64,000 nt of DNA from Bacillota bacterium (GCA_023390335.1 JAEWCZ010000010.1:1-64000), one strand, 5' to 3'; positions 8,981 through 17,548 are shown, numbered from the stretch's first letter. Notes: a model not told the origin generated them from the sequence alone. Numbers and translations are program-made.

Positions 8981-9480
8981 ACTCTATTTGTCCACCATAA
9001 AAATCCCCAAACATAGGGTGCTATGAGGTTTTCCGACCACCCACCCGACACACATTTGCCCATTCCGACCACTAATAGGAATCTCTGTTTCGTCGGCACT
9101 GCCGACGAAAGTAACTGGTACGTGGACGCTTGCGACCACGTGCCTTTATCCCGCACCGAAATCAATATGGTGGTTCAGCCCATTTTGTTCGGAAAAGTGC
9201 TAAAAGGAACAGCCGCCAAATTGCCCTCAAATTTCTTTTTAGTCTTGGCAAGGGTATTCATACCCTACAGCTGATTGAAAATCGGAAACAGAGGTAACAC
9301 GTCGCGATACAAGGGCAAGATATTTAGAAACATAGTTTTGATAATGAATGAGGCTGAAGATTAAGCAAGAAAAGTTGGAACGAAACAGAACCCATAGTTC
9401 ATGCTGAACCCCTCCTTGACCAGTTTTTTCACTCATGATAAAATGGGACGCAACCGGGGGTTTAAGGGGGAAAATTACTT
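8981..9480. other. 500-base gene-free stretch with a GC-rich, hairpin-rich core
   Basis: No credible gene. The core is much richer in G and C than its surroundings. It holds two copies of TTCCGACCAC (9031 and 9063), an 11-bp palindrome TTTCGTCGGCA/TGCCGACGAAA (9088-9110), and a second hairpin with arms GGTACGTGG and CCACGTGCC (9117-9144). It looks like an end fragment of a mobile element; the family cannot be settled from sequence alone. Confidence 0.5.
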
Positions 9481-9524
9481 CCCAGAAATCTTAGCAAAAA
9501 AAACATATCAAAATAAATATTAGG

Positions 9525-9567
9525 CAGAGAAGATTAAAACAATAATGTTTTTCTTCTCTGTTTTTTT
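9525..9567 (+). terminator. intrinsic terminator upstream of IS110 remnant
   Basis: Arms CAGAGAAGA (9525-9533) and TCTTCTCTG (9552-9560), extended inside by AAAAC/GTTTT, are followed by seven T. Confidence 0.75.
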
Positions 9568-9819
9568 GCCTTTTATCTTTTTCAAAATCTACTTGCAATT
9601 ATTTCTCACCAGAGTTAACATCACACACAATTGAAATTTGTACTTTTGCGAGTGCTTTTACGAATAGTAAAAAGTTCACGCAACAAAGAACAGAATAAAG
9701 GCTCGTGATTCCTTAAATCACGTAATTTGTCACATTATTAACAGATAGGTTGGCGTTCCCTTGCGAGGGTTAAGTTAATCGCATTTAGTATGTAATTAAT
9801 TTAATCTAACGTTCTTAAA
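9568..9819 (+). ncRNA. candidate IS110 bridge-RNA region
   Basis: About 250 non-coding bases lie directly 5' of an IS110-type transposase. In IS110-group elements the bridge RNA is made from the segment between the left end and the coding region. A perfect hairpin CGTGATT/AATCACG lies at about 9704-9722, and a CCCTTGCGAGGG stem near 9760. No sequence match was tested, so this is a positional inference. Confidence 0.35.
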
Positions 9820-11085
9820 TTGAGGTTGCCGGTGAGAGTAGTGGAGACATTGAAAAAGGAGAGGATAAGGATTTATCAAAAAAGAAATACCTGCTTTATT
9901 GGAATTGACATGCATAAAGATATGCACTGTGCAGTTATCATTGACTGCTGGATGCACAAGCTTGGTGAAATCAAGTTTGATAACAGACCTTCCAAATTTC
10001 CAGCATTTGTTGAGGATGTAAGGAGGATATGCGGTACAAAGGAATTTATATTTGGTCTTTAGGATACCAGAGGCTTTGGTAGAAATCTGGCTGCCTATCT
10101 TACTGGCAGAAGGTTTGATGTAAAGCATGTAAACCCTGCCTATACCAGTGCGGTTAGGCTTTCAAACCCTATTGTTTTCAAGGACGACTCCTATGATGCC
10201 TATTGTGTTGCAAGGGTACTCCGCGATATGGTAGATAATTTGCAAGATGCCAAGCATGAGGATATTTACTGGACTATCCGACAGATTGTGAAAAGGCGTG
10301 ACTTGATTGTAAAGAGTAATGTCATGAACAAGAACCAGCTACATAGCCAGCTTTCTTACGCCTACCCATCCTACAGGAAGTTCTTTGCCCTTATTGATGC
10401 CAAGAGTGCATTATGCTTTTGGGAGAACTACCCTTCGCCTGAGCATGTGACGGCTACCACTCCAGAAAAAATATATGAAACCATAAAACCAGTCCATCAG
10501 GCACTTAGAATACAGCGTGTCCATGAGATTATAGCCATGATTGAAAAGGACGGGGACACAAGAAAAGATTATCAGTCTGAAAGGGATTTTATCGTCAGAA
10601 ATATCGTTAAGGAAATCAGACATAACAAGGAATTGATTGCAGAAATAGACGATGAGTTGAGGAAGCTACTGCCTTTAACAGGCTATAAGCTTCAGACAAT
10701 GCCAGGCATTGACCTTGTAACCGAAGCGCAGTTGATATCTGAAATTGGTGATATTAACCGTTTCCCTGACTCAGACAAGCTTGCTAGATTTATGGGGCTT
10801 GCTCCTGTACAATTCAGCTCTGCCGGAAAGGGCAAGGATGAAAGATGTAGAAATGGCAACAGGGCACTAAATGCTATATTCCACTTCCTCGCAATACAGA
10901 TGGTGGCAGTCTCTCCATCAGGTAAGCCAAGACACCCGATATTCAGGGAGTATTTCGAGCAAAAGGTACAAGAGGGCAAAAACAAGCCACAGGCTCTAGT
11001 ATGCGTAGCAAGGCGACTTGTAAGGATAATTTATGGCATGATGAAGACAAAGACGGAATACAGACCATATCAAAAAGATTTGTAA
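9820..11085 (+). pseudogene. IS110-family transposase interrupted by one amber codon
   Basis: A single frame encodes a near-complete IS110/IS1111-type recombinase of about 420 residues, except for TAG at 10060-10062. The N-terminal RuvC-like part has GIDMHKDMH (first Asp), then FGL-stop-DTRGFGRNLAAY where the family has Glu, and FKDDSYDAYCVARVL with the two further acids. The C-terminal part has MPGIDLVTEAQLISEIGD, RFMGLAPVQFSSAGKG and GNRALN. The amber codon replaces the expected catalytic Glu, consistent with a GAG to TAG change. No further lesion is visible. The start used here is a TTG-like or internal codon; the true start may be a few codons downstream at the GIDMHKD region. Confidence 0.85.
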
Positions 11086-11109
11086 AGAATTCATTCAAAA
11101 ACAGTAATA

Positions 11110-11452
11110 CAAGGCTTTGAAAGTTGTTTTCATTTTTTATTTGAGGATATTGAACGAGAATATTATAATAGGTATAGTACTTGTAGTGAGGGAACGGGTA
11201 AAACTATAAAAACCAATCAGGGCAATGAGATTGACATTACACCATCATCAAATCATAGCACTACTACTAAAAATCCGGGATTAGGCGGTAAAGCAAATTC
11301 TAGCGTTGATATTCTTGATTCAAAATGGAAATATCGTAACCCGTAGATGGTATGGGCCAGATGGCGAGCAAATAAGGGATGTAGACTTCACTAATCATGG
11401 TAACCCCAAAAAACACCCTGACTGGCCTCATGAGCATGGCACAAGACGATGA
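11110..11452 (+). pseudogene. displaced RHS toxin tip relic with His-rich motif, 1-base frameshift
   Basis: One frame reads FEDIEREYYNRYSTCSEGTG through NSSVDILDSK. After an apparent extra T at about 11326, the next frame reads GNIVTRRWYGPDGEQIRDVD, then FTNHGNPKKHPDWPHEHG, and stops at 11450-11452. The WYGPDG...D.DF..HG...H...PH.H pattern is common at the ends of RHS proteins and looks like a His/metal nuclease-type tip. The RHS core is lost, presumably where the IS110 element lies. The stop overlaps the next ORF region. Confidence 0.6.
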
Positions 11453-11466
11453 GGAAAGGAGTAATT

Positions 11467-11802
11467 ATGGAGAAGATATCTTTCGAGGATTTTAAAAAAA
11501 TAATGTCATATGATATAACCAAAAAACAAACTTGTATCGAAATACATTTTTGTGTTGATAATTATGATGTTTATCAAACATCTTGGTTAGGGAAAATGCT
11601 TGATAGGATAACTAATAAAGTTATATATTGGTTTGGATTAACTGAAGATGGCTCGCAAGCTTATGATTTTGATTCATTTGAGGAATTTGTAAATGCTAAA
11701 GTTTTTTACGGTAAGAGTCTAAAAGAGATTTGGAATTCAGTTTCATTGATCTCTATTGACGCTTCCGATGTTCAAGAAAGCTTAGAATTTTATTTAGGAT
11801 AG
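11467..11802 (+). CDS. putative soluble immunity protein
   Basis: ATG at 11467 follows GAGGAAAGGAGTAATT; an upstream in-frame ATG at 11449 overlaps the toxin stop and is less likely. It encodes 111 acidic residues without a signal peptide, ending DASDVQESLEFYLG. I do not recognise the family. Its location right after the His-rich tip relic points to immunity, and the gene is intact although the toxin is frameshifted. Confidence 0.55.
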   Translation: MEKISFEDFKKIMSYDITKKQTCIEIHFCVDNYDVYQTSWLGKMLDRITNKVIYWFGLTEDGSQAYDFDSFEEFVNAKVFYGKSLKEIWNSVSLISIDASDVQESLEFYLG

Positions 11803-11911
11803 GCATAAAGCAGTGCCGAATAAACAAAAACTTAATATTTCCCAGATGAGTGTCAAACCAAGTACCGTTTAGGACATTCACTATCGAATTAAGGTAAATT
11901 TTATATTGGTT

Positions 11912-11947
11912 AAGGTCACATTGATTTGTCGATGTGGCCTTACTTTT
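11912..11947 (+). terminator. intrinsic terminator, island-type hairpin copy 3
   Basis: Arms AAGGTCACA (11912-11920) and TGTGGCCTT (11933-11941) match copy 1, but the loop differs. ACTTTTT follows. Confidence 0.7.
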
Positions 11948-11957
11948 TACATTGTAA

Positions 11958-12149
11958 ATGGAAAAAGGTGAAACATTATGTGTCGATCCAGTAATAAAAA
12001 ATGAAGCTAATGATATTGCTATTGTACAGGAGGGAAGAAAGTGGTTGTTTTATTTTGACGTAGACTTGAACATAATAAATCTTAATAACAGAAAAAAAAT
12101 AAAATTTCTAGAAGGTATTAGTTCGTATGATTTTATTTGGGTGAAGTAA
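11958..12149 (+). CDS. small hypothetical protein, possibly an immunity fragment
   Basis: A 63-residue acidic ORF (MEKGETLCVDPVIKNEANDI, then YDFIWVK) that starts immediately after the third island hairpin, without a clear RBS. No family recognised. It may be the remaining 3' part of another immunity gene; a strong terminator follows at 12155. Confidence 0.35.
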   Translation: MEKGETLCVDPVIKNEANDIAIVQEGRKWLFYFDVDLNIINLNNRKKIKFLEGISSYDFIWVK

Positions 12150-12154
12150 TATCT

Positions 12155-12184
12155 AAGGGGCTGCATTAGCAGCCCCTTGTTTTG
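12155..12184 (+). terminator. strong intrinsic terminator at the island boundary
   Basis: Ten-base perfect arms AAGGGGCTGC and GCAGCCCCTT with a four-base loop, then GTTTTG. It may also stop the convergent transporter transcript. Confidence 0.8.
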
Positions 12185-12185
12185 T

Positions 12186-12290
12186 CTATGCTTTACTTTC
12201 ATTTTTTACTGCAATGTAAATTGTAACAGCAAGTCCACCCCAGAGGAAAACCGCACCAAATAGAAAGAAAGCTATGGATGTAGCAGTCAT
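12186..12290 (-). CDS. NSS transporter small subunit (MetS-like), 34 residues
   Basis: A tiny membrane protein MTATSIAFFLFGAVFLWGGL followed by AVTIYIAVKNESKA, with one transmembrane helix. Its ATG directly abuts the TAG of the large NSS transporter gene, and the transporter's last codons contain the RBS (GAGGAGGTGAAG). This layout and sequence type match the small subunit of methionine/alanine-importing NSS systems, which the large subunit needs for function. The gene is easily missed because of its size. Assignment by sequence pattern and context. Confidence 0.75.
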   Translation of the reverse strand: MTATSIAFFLFGAVFLWGGLAVTIYIAVKNESKA

Positions 12291-13799
12291 CTACTTCACC
12301 TCCTCAGATTTATAAGCGGTAATACTTCTATCCTTCCAAGGTCTTTGACATAATATCAAAGATAAACCAATTCCAATAATTACAACACTCCAACCGAAGG
12401 CAATCAGTGCTTTTTGTGAATATCCTCCGTATGGCTTCATAATTTCGTTTATTACGTTGGAAATAATCATAAAAGTCAAAATCAGCGGAGTTACGAACTT
12501 TACCATAACATTCCACCACTTTCCAACAGAGAAATAGGAAATAGGGTTAGTATGTTCTCTTATCTTAGAAGCTCCGAACAGCCATCCTATGGTTATTGCT
12601 TCCAATAAACCTACTGTTACTATTCCGTATGAATTAACAAAATTGTCTATAATATCAAGGAAATATAATCCTGCTCCTGTAGAATAAACTATACTAATAG
12701 CGTATCCAACCAGACAAACTAAAGAAACAACTTTCTTTCTGCTGGCTCCTGTTTTATCAATCAATGCTGACGAAGAAGCTTCAACAAGCGATATGGAAGA
12801 AGTTATTCCCGCAAAAACAAGACATACAAAGAATAATACTCCAAATAACTTACCTATTCCGCCCATAACTGTAAACACTTTAGGAAAAGCTACAAATGCA
12901 AGACCGATACCCTGTGAAGCAACTTTATCAACACCAACTCCCTGAGTAGAAGCCATGTAACCCAATATTCCGAAAACTCCTATTGCAGCCAAGAATTCAA
13001 AGCCGCAGTTAGCGAAGGCTGTCATAAATGCACTGTTATTTATATCTGTCTTTTTCGGTAAGTAACTGGAATAGGTTATCATAATACCCATGGCAAGACT
13101 TAAAGAAAAGAAAACCTGTCCATATGCAGCTATCCAGACTTTAGGTTCCAATACTTTTGACCAGTCGGGTGTAAATAGCTTGTTCAGTCCAAGACTTGCT
13201 CCCGGAAGAGTTACGCCCCTGATAACAATAATTATCATTGCAATTACAAGGGTGGGCAGTAGAATCTTGTTTAATTTTTCGATTCCCCCGGAAACACCTT
13301 TATAGCATACAAACCAATTTAACAGCCAAATAATGGTAACGCCCACAAATACCGGCCACACAAAGCCTCCGAGTTTAAAAGGGCTATCTGTCATTTTAAG
13401 GAAATCCTTAAAGAAAAATGAATTCGGATCAGAACCCCAGGCCTGTGTAAAGCTTAAATATAGGTAATTTACTGCCCAACTAAGTATAAGGGTGTAATAT
13501 GTCAGTATAATAAATGAATTGATACTAGGCCACCAACCCAGCCACTCCCACTTCTTATTTGCTCTGGCAAATGCCAAGGGCGGAGAACCTTTAAACTTGT
13601 GTCCCAACCCGTACTCCATAATCATTAACGGTATTCCGGCAGTCAATATGGCGAAGAAATATGGAATAAGAAAAGCACCTCCGCCGTTTGAATACAGTAC
13701 ATACGGATATCTCCATATATTTCCCAGCCCTACAGCTGAGCCAATGGCAGCAAGGATAAATCCGGCTTTTGATCCCCACTGATCCCTCTTTTGAGTCAT
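12291..13799 (-). CDS. neurotransmitter:sodium symporter (NSS) family transporter
   Basis: A 502-residue, 12-helix protein that starts MTQKRDQWGSKAGFILAAIG and continues SAVGLGNIWRYPYVLYSNGG. That stretch is the NSS signature in helix 1, which contributes to the Na+ and substrate sites. Further hallmarks are GIPLMIMEYGLGH, FFSLSLAMGIMITYSSYL and a C-terminal half with SSISLVEASSSALID. It couples amino-acid uptake to sodium entry across the cytoplasmic membrane. The adjoining small subunit suggests a MetP-type methionine or alanine importer; substrate is inferred from that pairing. RBS GGGAG precedes the ATG. Confidence 0.9.
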   Translation of the reverse strand: MTQKRDQWGSKAGFILAAIGSAVGLGNIWRYPYVLYSNGGGAFLIPYFFAILTAGIPLMIMEYGLGHKFKGSPPLAFARANKKWEWLGWWPSINSFIILTYYTLILSWAVNYLYLSFTQAWGSDPNSFFFKDFLKMTDSPFKLGGFVWPVFVGVTIIWLLNWFVCYKGVSGGIEKLNKILLPTLVIAMIIIVIRGVTLPGASLGLNKLFTPDWSKVLEPKVWIAAYGQVFFSLSLAMGIMITYSSYLPKKTDINNSAFMTAFANCGFEFLAAIGVFGILGYMASTQGVGVDKVASQGIGLAFVAFPKVFTVMGGIGKLFGVLFFVCLVFAGITSSISLVEASSSALIDKTGASRKKVVSLVCLVGYAISIVYSTGAGLYFLDIIDNFVNSYGIVTVGLLEAITIGWLFGASKIREHTNPISYFSVGKWWNVMVKFVTPLILTFMIISNVINEIMKPYGGYSQKALIAFGWSVVIIGIGLSLILCQRPWKDRSITAYKSEEVK

Positions 13800-14043
13800 T
13801 TTAATACACTCCCTTATTAATATATTTTTTCCCTAATAAAATAAAATAAAAAGAATCGCTAAACTATAGCCACTTTTGTCTTCTAACAGTTTACTACCCT
13901 AAAAGAAGTGACTAGATAATAATAACAAGATTAAAAAAATAATTCAACATAATATGTTAATTATGGATAGGAAATTATTTACATAACGCTATCAGAGGAG
14001 TATATAAGACTAATAAAACCGGTATTTTAGCGATTTGAAAAGT
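13800..14043. other. AT-rich intergenic region upstream of the NSS transporter
   Basis: About 240 bases without a gene. It should hold the transporter promoter on the minus strand. I looked for an S-box (SAM) riboswitch, given the likely methionine link, and saw none of its conserved elements. Confidence 0.4.
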
Positions 14044-14075
14044 GAGCTGTCACAAAAAACGTTTTGCAACAGCCC
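14044..14075 (-). terminator. intrinsic terminator of the alpha/beta hydrolase gene
   Basis: On the minus strand GGGCTGTTGCAAAA pairs imperfectly with TTTTTTGTGACAGCTC and is followed by ACTTTTC. The GGGCTGTTGCAAAA arm resembles the ends of the palindromic element at 57061. Confidence 0.65.
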
Positions 14076-14100
14076 TATTGTATATTACAAAGTTGATATA

Positions 14101-14916
14101 TTAAATATGTTCAACAAATCGTACTAATTCCATATTAAATTTATCTTTTTCTTCAAAAAACAGGCTGTGCCCGCTATTCTCAAAGGGTATAAGTTTTGAG
14201 TTCCTGATATTCTTTTTCATGACTTCTGCCAGAGGGAACAGGCAAACCCTATCATGAACACCGTGAAGTATCAGAGTTGGAACCTGGATCCTTGGAAGGT
14301 CGGCAAAAAGGGTTTCATCTCTGAAGGTTTTTGCACATTCTGCAGTTGCCCAGCCTGCCGCCTCAAAGCCAAGCTGGAAAAACCAATCTGACAGGGCTTT
14401 TGTTATAGGCTTATAAAAAAACATTGGAGCAGTATCCAAAAGCATTTGTGGCCGGTTGTCATATACATTCTGGATTATTTTTGTTATGTCTTCTTTGGGA
14501 AGGCCATAAGGAAAATCGGGGCGCATGGTTAGACTTGGTGCTGCAGCACCAAACAATGCCAGTTTTGAAACCCCGTGGCCGTTAAATCGTGACATATAAC
14601 GTATAGCAGTGGCACCACCCATTGAATGACCAGCAAGAACAAAATCCCTAAGTTTTAATGAATCTACTACACAGCGGACATCTTCTGCCAATCTGTTGTA
14701 GTCATATCCCCAAAAAGGCTTACTGGAATTGCCGAAACCCCTTGTATCCACACCAATACATCGAAACCCCATTTTTGGTAGAACATTAAATTGATATTCA
14801 AAAGCTCGGTGACTTAATGGCCAACCATGTACAAATAGAATGGTCTTCTTTCCGTATGGATTAATATCATTTATAAAAATATTTACATCTTGCTCTGTTT
14901 TTATGGTATATTCCAT
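14101..14916 (-). CDS. alpha/beta-fold hydrolase
   Basis: A 271-residue protein of the haloperoxidase/esterase type. It has the oxyanion region LFVHGWPLSHRAFEYQF, the nucleophile elbow GHSMGGAT (Ser), an acid in VHDRVCLFP and the histidine in NSGHSLFFEE. There is no signal peptide, so it acts in the cytoplasm on an unknown ester or similar substrate. The RBS GGAGGAAAATTT precedes the ATG. It stands alone between a convergent transporter unit and a divergent hypothetical gene. Confidence 0.85.
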   Translation of the reverse strand: MEYTIKTEQDVNIFINDINPYGKKTILFVHGWPLSHRAFEYQFNVLPKMGFRCIGVDTRGFGNSSKPFWGYDYNRLAEDVRCVVDSLKLRDFVLAGHSMGGATAIRYMSRFNGHGVSKLALFGAAAPSLTMRPDFPYGLPKEDITKIIQNVYDNRPQMLLDTAPMFFYKPITKALSDWFFQLGFEAAGWATAECAKTFRDETLFADLPRIQVPTLILHGVHDRVCLFPLAEVMKKNIRNSKLIPFENSGHSLFFEEKDKFNMELVRFVEHI

Positions 14917-15051
14917 AAATTTTCCTCCGATTAATACTGCAATCCTATATCATAATATTCAAATTGTATTAATTGAGTGTGTTAAATAAAAATTAGCACT
15001 TGAGACAAAATAACTTAGAGAATAATAAATTTAAAATAAACGGAGGAAAAC

Positions 15052-15684
15052 ATGAGTCTATTTCTTGGCAAAATACATTACTGGCTTTATAACAAAATTA
15101 TCTGGTACGAAAAAATTGAGAAGGATATTATACAATGGGCTCTGAAGAAGGAACTCCCTATAGGCACATGGGTTCAGGATATTAATGAAAAATACGGCCC
15201 TCCCTTGGAACCCGAGCCATTGGAGCAATTGATTGATACCTCGAATATACACGGTTGGCTACAGGAAAGAATAGAAAGCGCGGAATTAAGGCAGGCAGAT
15301 CTTGTGACTCAAGTTTTAAACAGAAATACTGATTACAAAACTGATCTCATTAATATTTATAAAAATCAAGGAAAAGCTGCTGCAGGAGATTATCAAGGGG
15401 ATGCATCTACACCGGAGGGTATTTTTAATGCCTTGAATGATTATATTCTGGAGGGAATGCCTTGTGACCGTGTAAATGAAATAGTTTCCAGCGATGATAA
15501 TGAATATGTATGGAAGTCAACGACATGCCTTCACACTCAATATTGGAAAAAGGTAGAAGGAAATGTGGTTAATTTTTATGAACTTAGGGAGGCTTGGGTA
15601 AAAGCATTTGTAGAAGAGTTGAATCCTGTTTTTACTTATACAAGATCGGCCGAAAAAAATACGCACAAGATATACAAAAAGTAG
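15052..15684 (+). CDS. hypothetical protein, 210 residues
   Basis: Starts with ATG after CGGAGGAAAAC. It has an amphipathic, helix-rich N-terminus (SLFLGKIHYWLYNKIIWYEK) and a central LQERIESAELRQADLVTQVL. The C-terminal part has CLHTQYWKKVEGNVVNFYEL with a Cys and a His two residues apart. No signal peptide. I do not recognise the family. It ends 13 bases before a hemerythrin gene on the same strand, so the two are probably co-transcribed, but no function follows from that. Confidence 0.6.
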   Translation: MSLFLGKIHYWLYNKIIWYEKIEKDIIQWALKKELPIGTWVQDINEKYGPPLEPEPLEQLIDTSNIHGWLQERIESAELRQADLVTQVLNRNTDYKTDLINIYKNQGKAAAGDYQGDASTPEGIFNALNDYILEGMPCDRVNEIVSSDDNEYVWKSTTCLHTQYWKKVEGNVVNFYELREAWVKAFVEELNPVFTYTRSAEKNTHKIYKK

Positions 15685-15697
15685 AAAGGAAGATACG

Positions 15698-16252
15698 ATG
15701 GATTGCATTGATTTAATGGTAGATGAGCATAAAAATATAAAAAGGATGTTGAAAGTTATCAGAGCATACTGTTATAAGATTCTAAAGGGCCAAGAGGTGC
15801 GTTATGAGGACTTTTTTACGATAATTGATTTTGTAAGAAACTATGCTGATGCACACCACCACGGCAAAGAGGAAAAACTCCTTTTTGACAGGATGGAAAA
15901 GGAAATGGGGCCCGCAGCACAAAAACTTGTAAGACACGGTATGCTGGTTGAACATGATCTCGGAAGGCTTCATATGCAGGAACTTGAGGCTGCAGTAAAA
16001 AAAGTCATGGATGGGGATGAAGAATCCAAACTTGATATAATAGCAAATGCCATTTCATATACCCATCTGCTTTACAGGCATATTGAAAAGGAAGACGGAG
16101 TAGTATACACATTTGCAAGAAACAACCTTGTTAAAGAAACCATGGATATACTGAACTATGAATGTGAAAAGGCAGAAAACAAAGCACAGGAACAGCATTT
16201 ACAAGAGAAATATTTAAAAATGATAGAAGAGTTTGAACAAAAGATACTATAA
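15698..16252 (+). CDS. hemerythrin HHE-domain protein
   Basis: A 184-residue all-helical protein with the di-iron ligand pattern: LMVDEHKNI (His), YADAHHHGKEEKLLFDRM (His and Glu), MLVEHDLGRLH (His), and HLLYRHIEKEDGVVY (His, Glu). Such cytoplasmic proteins bind oxygen or NO, or act in iron and redox homeostasis, and are common in anaerobes exposed to oxygen. RBS AGAAAGGAAG precedes the ATG. A second hemerythrin of the bacteriohemerythrin type lies at 32669. Confidence 0.85.
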   Translation: MDCIDLMVDEHKNIKRMLKVIRAYCYKILKGQEVRYEDFFTIIDFVRNYADAHHHGKEEKLLFDRMEKEMGPAAQKLVRHGMLVEHDLGRLHMQELEAAVKKVMDGDEESKLDIIANAISYTHLLYRHIEKEDGVVYTFARNNLVKETMDILNYECEKAENKAQEQHLQEKYLKMIEEFEQKIL

Positions 16253-16278
16253 AAAAACCGGCCATTGGCCGGTTTTTC
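16251..16278. terminator. bidirectional terminator between convergent genes
   Basis: Perfect arms AACCGGCC and GGCCGGTT with loop ATT, flanked by A run on the left and T run on the right, so it can stop both the hemerythrin and the nitroreductase transcripts. Confidence 0.85.
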
Positions 16279-16878
16279 TTATTTGAACACTTTAAATCTT
16301 GATTCAATCGGTTGGAATTGCTTTTCGTCAGGTGATGCAGTTGGTTTTCCGAATGGCATCTGGGCAACAAGTCTCCAGTTCAAGGGGATTTTCCATTCAG
16401 TTCTAACAGCATCATCTATTAAAGGGTTATAGTGCTGAAGAGAAACTCCTATACCTTCTATTTCTAAAGCAGTCCAAATCACATATTGCAGCATTCCGTT
16501 GGATTGCTCCGCCCAAACGGGGAAGCTATCCTTATAAAGTGCATATTGTTGTTGAAGGGACGCAATAACTGAGTTGTCCTCAAAAAACAATACAGTACCA
16601 TAACCGCTTTTGAATGAATTGATTTTTTGCTCCGTTGATGAAAAGTTTTCGGGCGGTACCACCTTACTGAGTGCATCCTTTGTAATGCTCCACAATTTAT
16701 CATGGTTTGCTCCCAATAACAATACAACTCTGGCACTTTGACTGTTAAAGGCTGAAGGTGTGTGGAGAACCGCATCTTTTATAATCTCCTGAATCCTATC
16801 ATCGGAAACAGGAATCTGCTTATCAATTCCATAGTAGGTGCGTCTGTCTTTTACTGCTTCATAAAAATTCTTGGGCAA
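16279..16878 (-). CDS. nitroreductase-family flavoprotein
   Basis: A 199-residue protein beginning NFYEAVKDRRTYYGIDKQIP, the FMN-binding start of the Frm2/HBN1-like nitroreductase branch, with TPSAFNSQSARVVLLLG forming the next FMN-contact segment. It ends with MPFGKPTASPDEK, the conserved G-x-P-x loop near the C-terminus. It should use FMN and NAD(P)H to reduce nitro compounds, quinones or other small oxidants in the cytoplasm; substrate unknown. RBS GGGAGGAATT before the ATG. Confidence 0.85.
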   Translation of the reverse strand: MPKNFYEAVKDRRTYYGIDKQIPVSDDRIQEIIKDAVLHTPSAFNSQSARVVLLLGANHDKLWSITKDALSKVVPPENFSSTEQKINSFKSGYGTVLFFEDNSVIASLQQQYALYKDSFPVWAEQSNGMLQYVIWTALEIEGIGVSLQHYNPLIDDAVRTEWKIPLNWRLVAQMPFGKPTASPDEKQFQPIESRFKVFK

Positions 16879-16995
16879 AACAAATTCCTCCCTTATTATT
16901 TAATCAGTTATAAATATATTAATATTCAATTTACCAACATTAACATACTAATAAACATATTTTTTACAATAATAAGGTAAATATCCGTTTAAATC

Positions 16996-17244
16996 CTAAT
17001 ACTGTCTTTCGGGATACATTCCCTGTGTAGCTATACAAAATACAGTATTTGGAACTGGTTCTGCACCTCTTAAATCAGGCAGCCCAAACGTAGTACTGCC
17101 ATTACCGCCGAACTGAACTCCTAGCAGTGAAAACAAGGCGGTATTTGTTTGAACGTTTAAAATAGAACCATTACAAATCGTCCAACCAGATGGGACATAG
17201 GAAAACGGAAAGAGCTTTATCATACCTAAAATAGGAAAATCCAT
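16996..17244 (-). CDS. mini tail-collar-domain protein 3
   Basis: 82 residues: PILGMIKLFPFSYVPSGWTI, CNGSILNVQTNTALFSLLG, FGGNGSTTFGLPDLRG. These are the phage tail collar (microcystin-dependent protein) motifs. The family is usually about twice this long; here the protein ends soon after the LPDLRG loop with a short YPERQY tail. It is the last of three tandem paralogues. RBS GGGAGGTTATTATA precedes the ATG. Function unknown. Confidence 0.75.
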   Translation of the reverse strand: MDFPILGMIKLFPFSYVPSGWTICNGSILNVQTNTALFSLLGVQFGGNGSTTFGLPDLRGAEPVPNTVFCIATQGMYPERQY

Positions 17245-17293
17245 TTATAATAACCTCCCTTAAAATAAGACTGCAAGACTACGTGTTTCACTA

Positions 17294-17548
17294 TTAACTG
17301 GGTGTGGGATACATGCCGGTCATTGCAATATAATAAGCCATAGGGCGTTTTGCTTGGTATGCACTTGATTTTAAAAGATTTGGAACTGCGAAGGTCTGAT
17401 TAGGAGTACCTCCAAACTTATTTCCAATTAATGAATATAATGCCTGATTCTGTGCAACCGAAAATTGTGTTCCATCACACAATTGCCAATCGAGTGGAGC
17501 GAATCCTAAGGCAAAAAGCTGAATCTGACCTATGAAAGGATAATCCAT
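17294..17548 (-). CDS. mini tail-collar-domain protein 2
   Basis: 84 residues with the collar motifs PFIGQIQLFALGFAPLDWQL, CDGTQFSVAQNQALYSLIG and FGGTPNQTFAVPNL. The C-terminal IAMTGMYPTPS matches its neighbours. No signal peptide. RBS GGGAGGCTATTATT. It diverges from the other two more than they do from each other, so the triplet is not a very recent duplication. Confidence 0.75.
   Translation of the reverse strand: MDYPFIGQIQLFALGFAPLDWQLCDGTQFSVAQNQALYSLIGNKFGGTPNQTFAVPNLLKSSAYQAKRPMAYYIAMTGMYPTPS

Noticed and set aside
13800..14043. SAM riboswitch upstream of the methionine-type transporter
   Set aside because: None of the conserved S-box elements or a matching terminator was seen.
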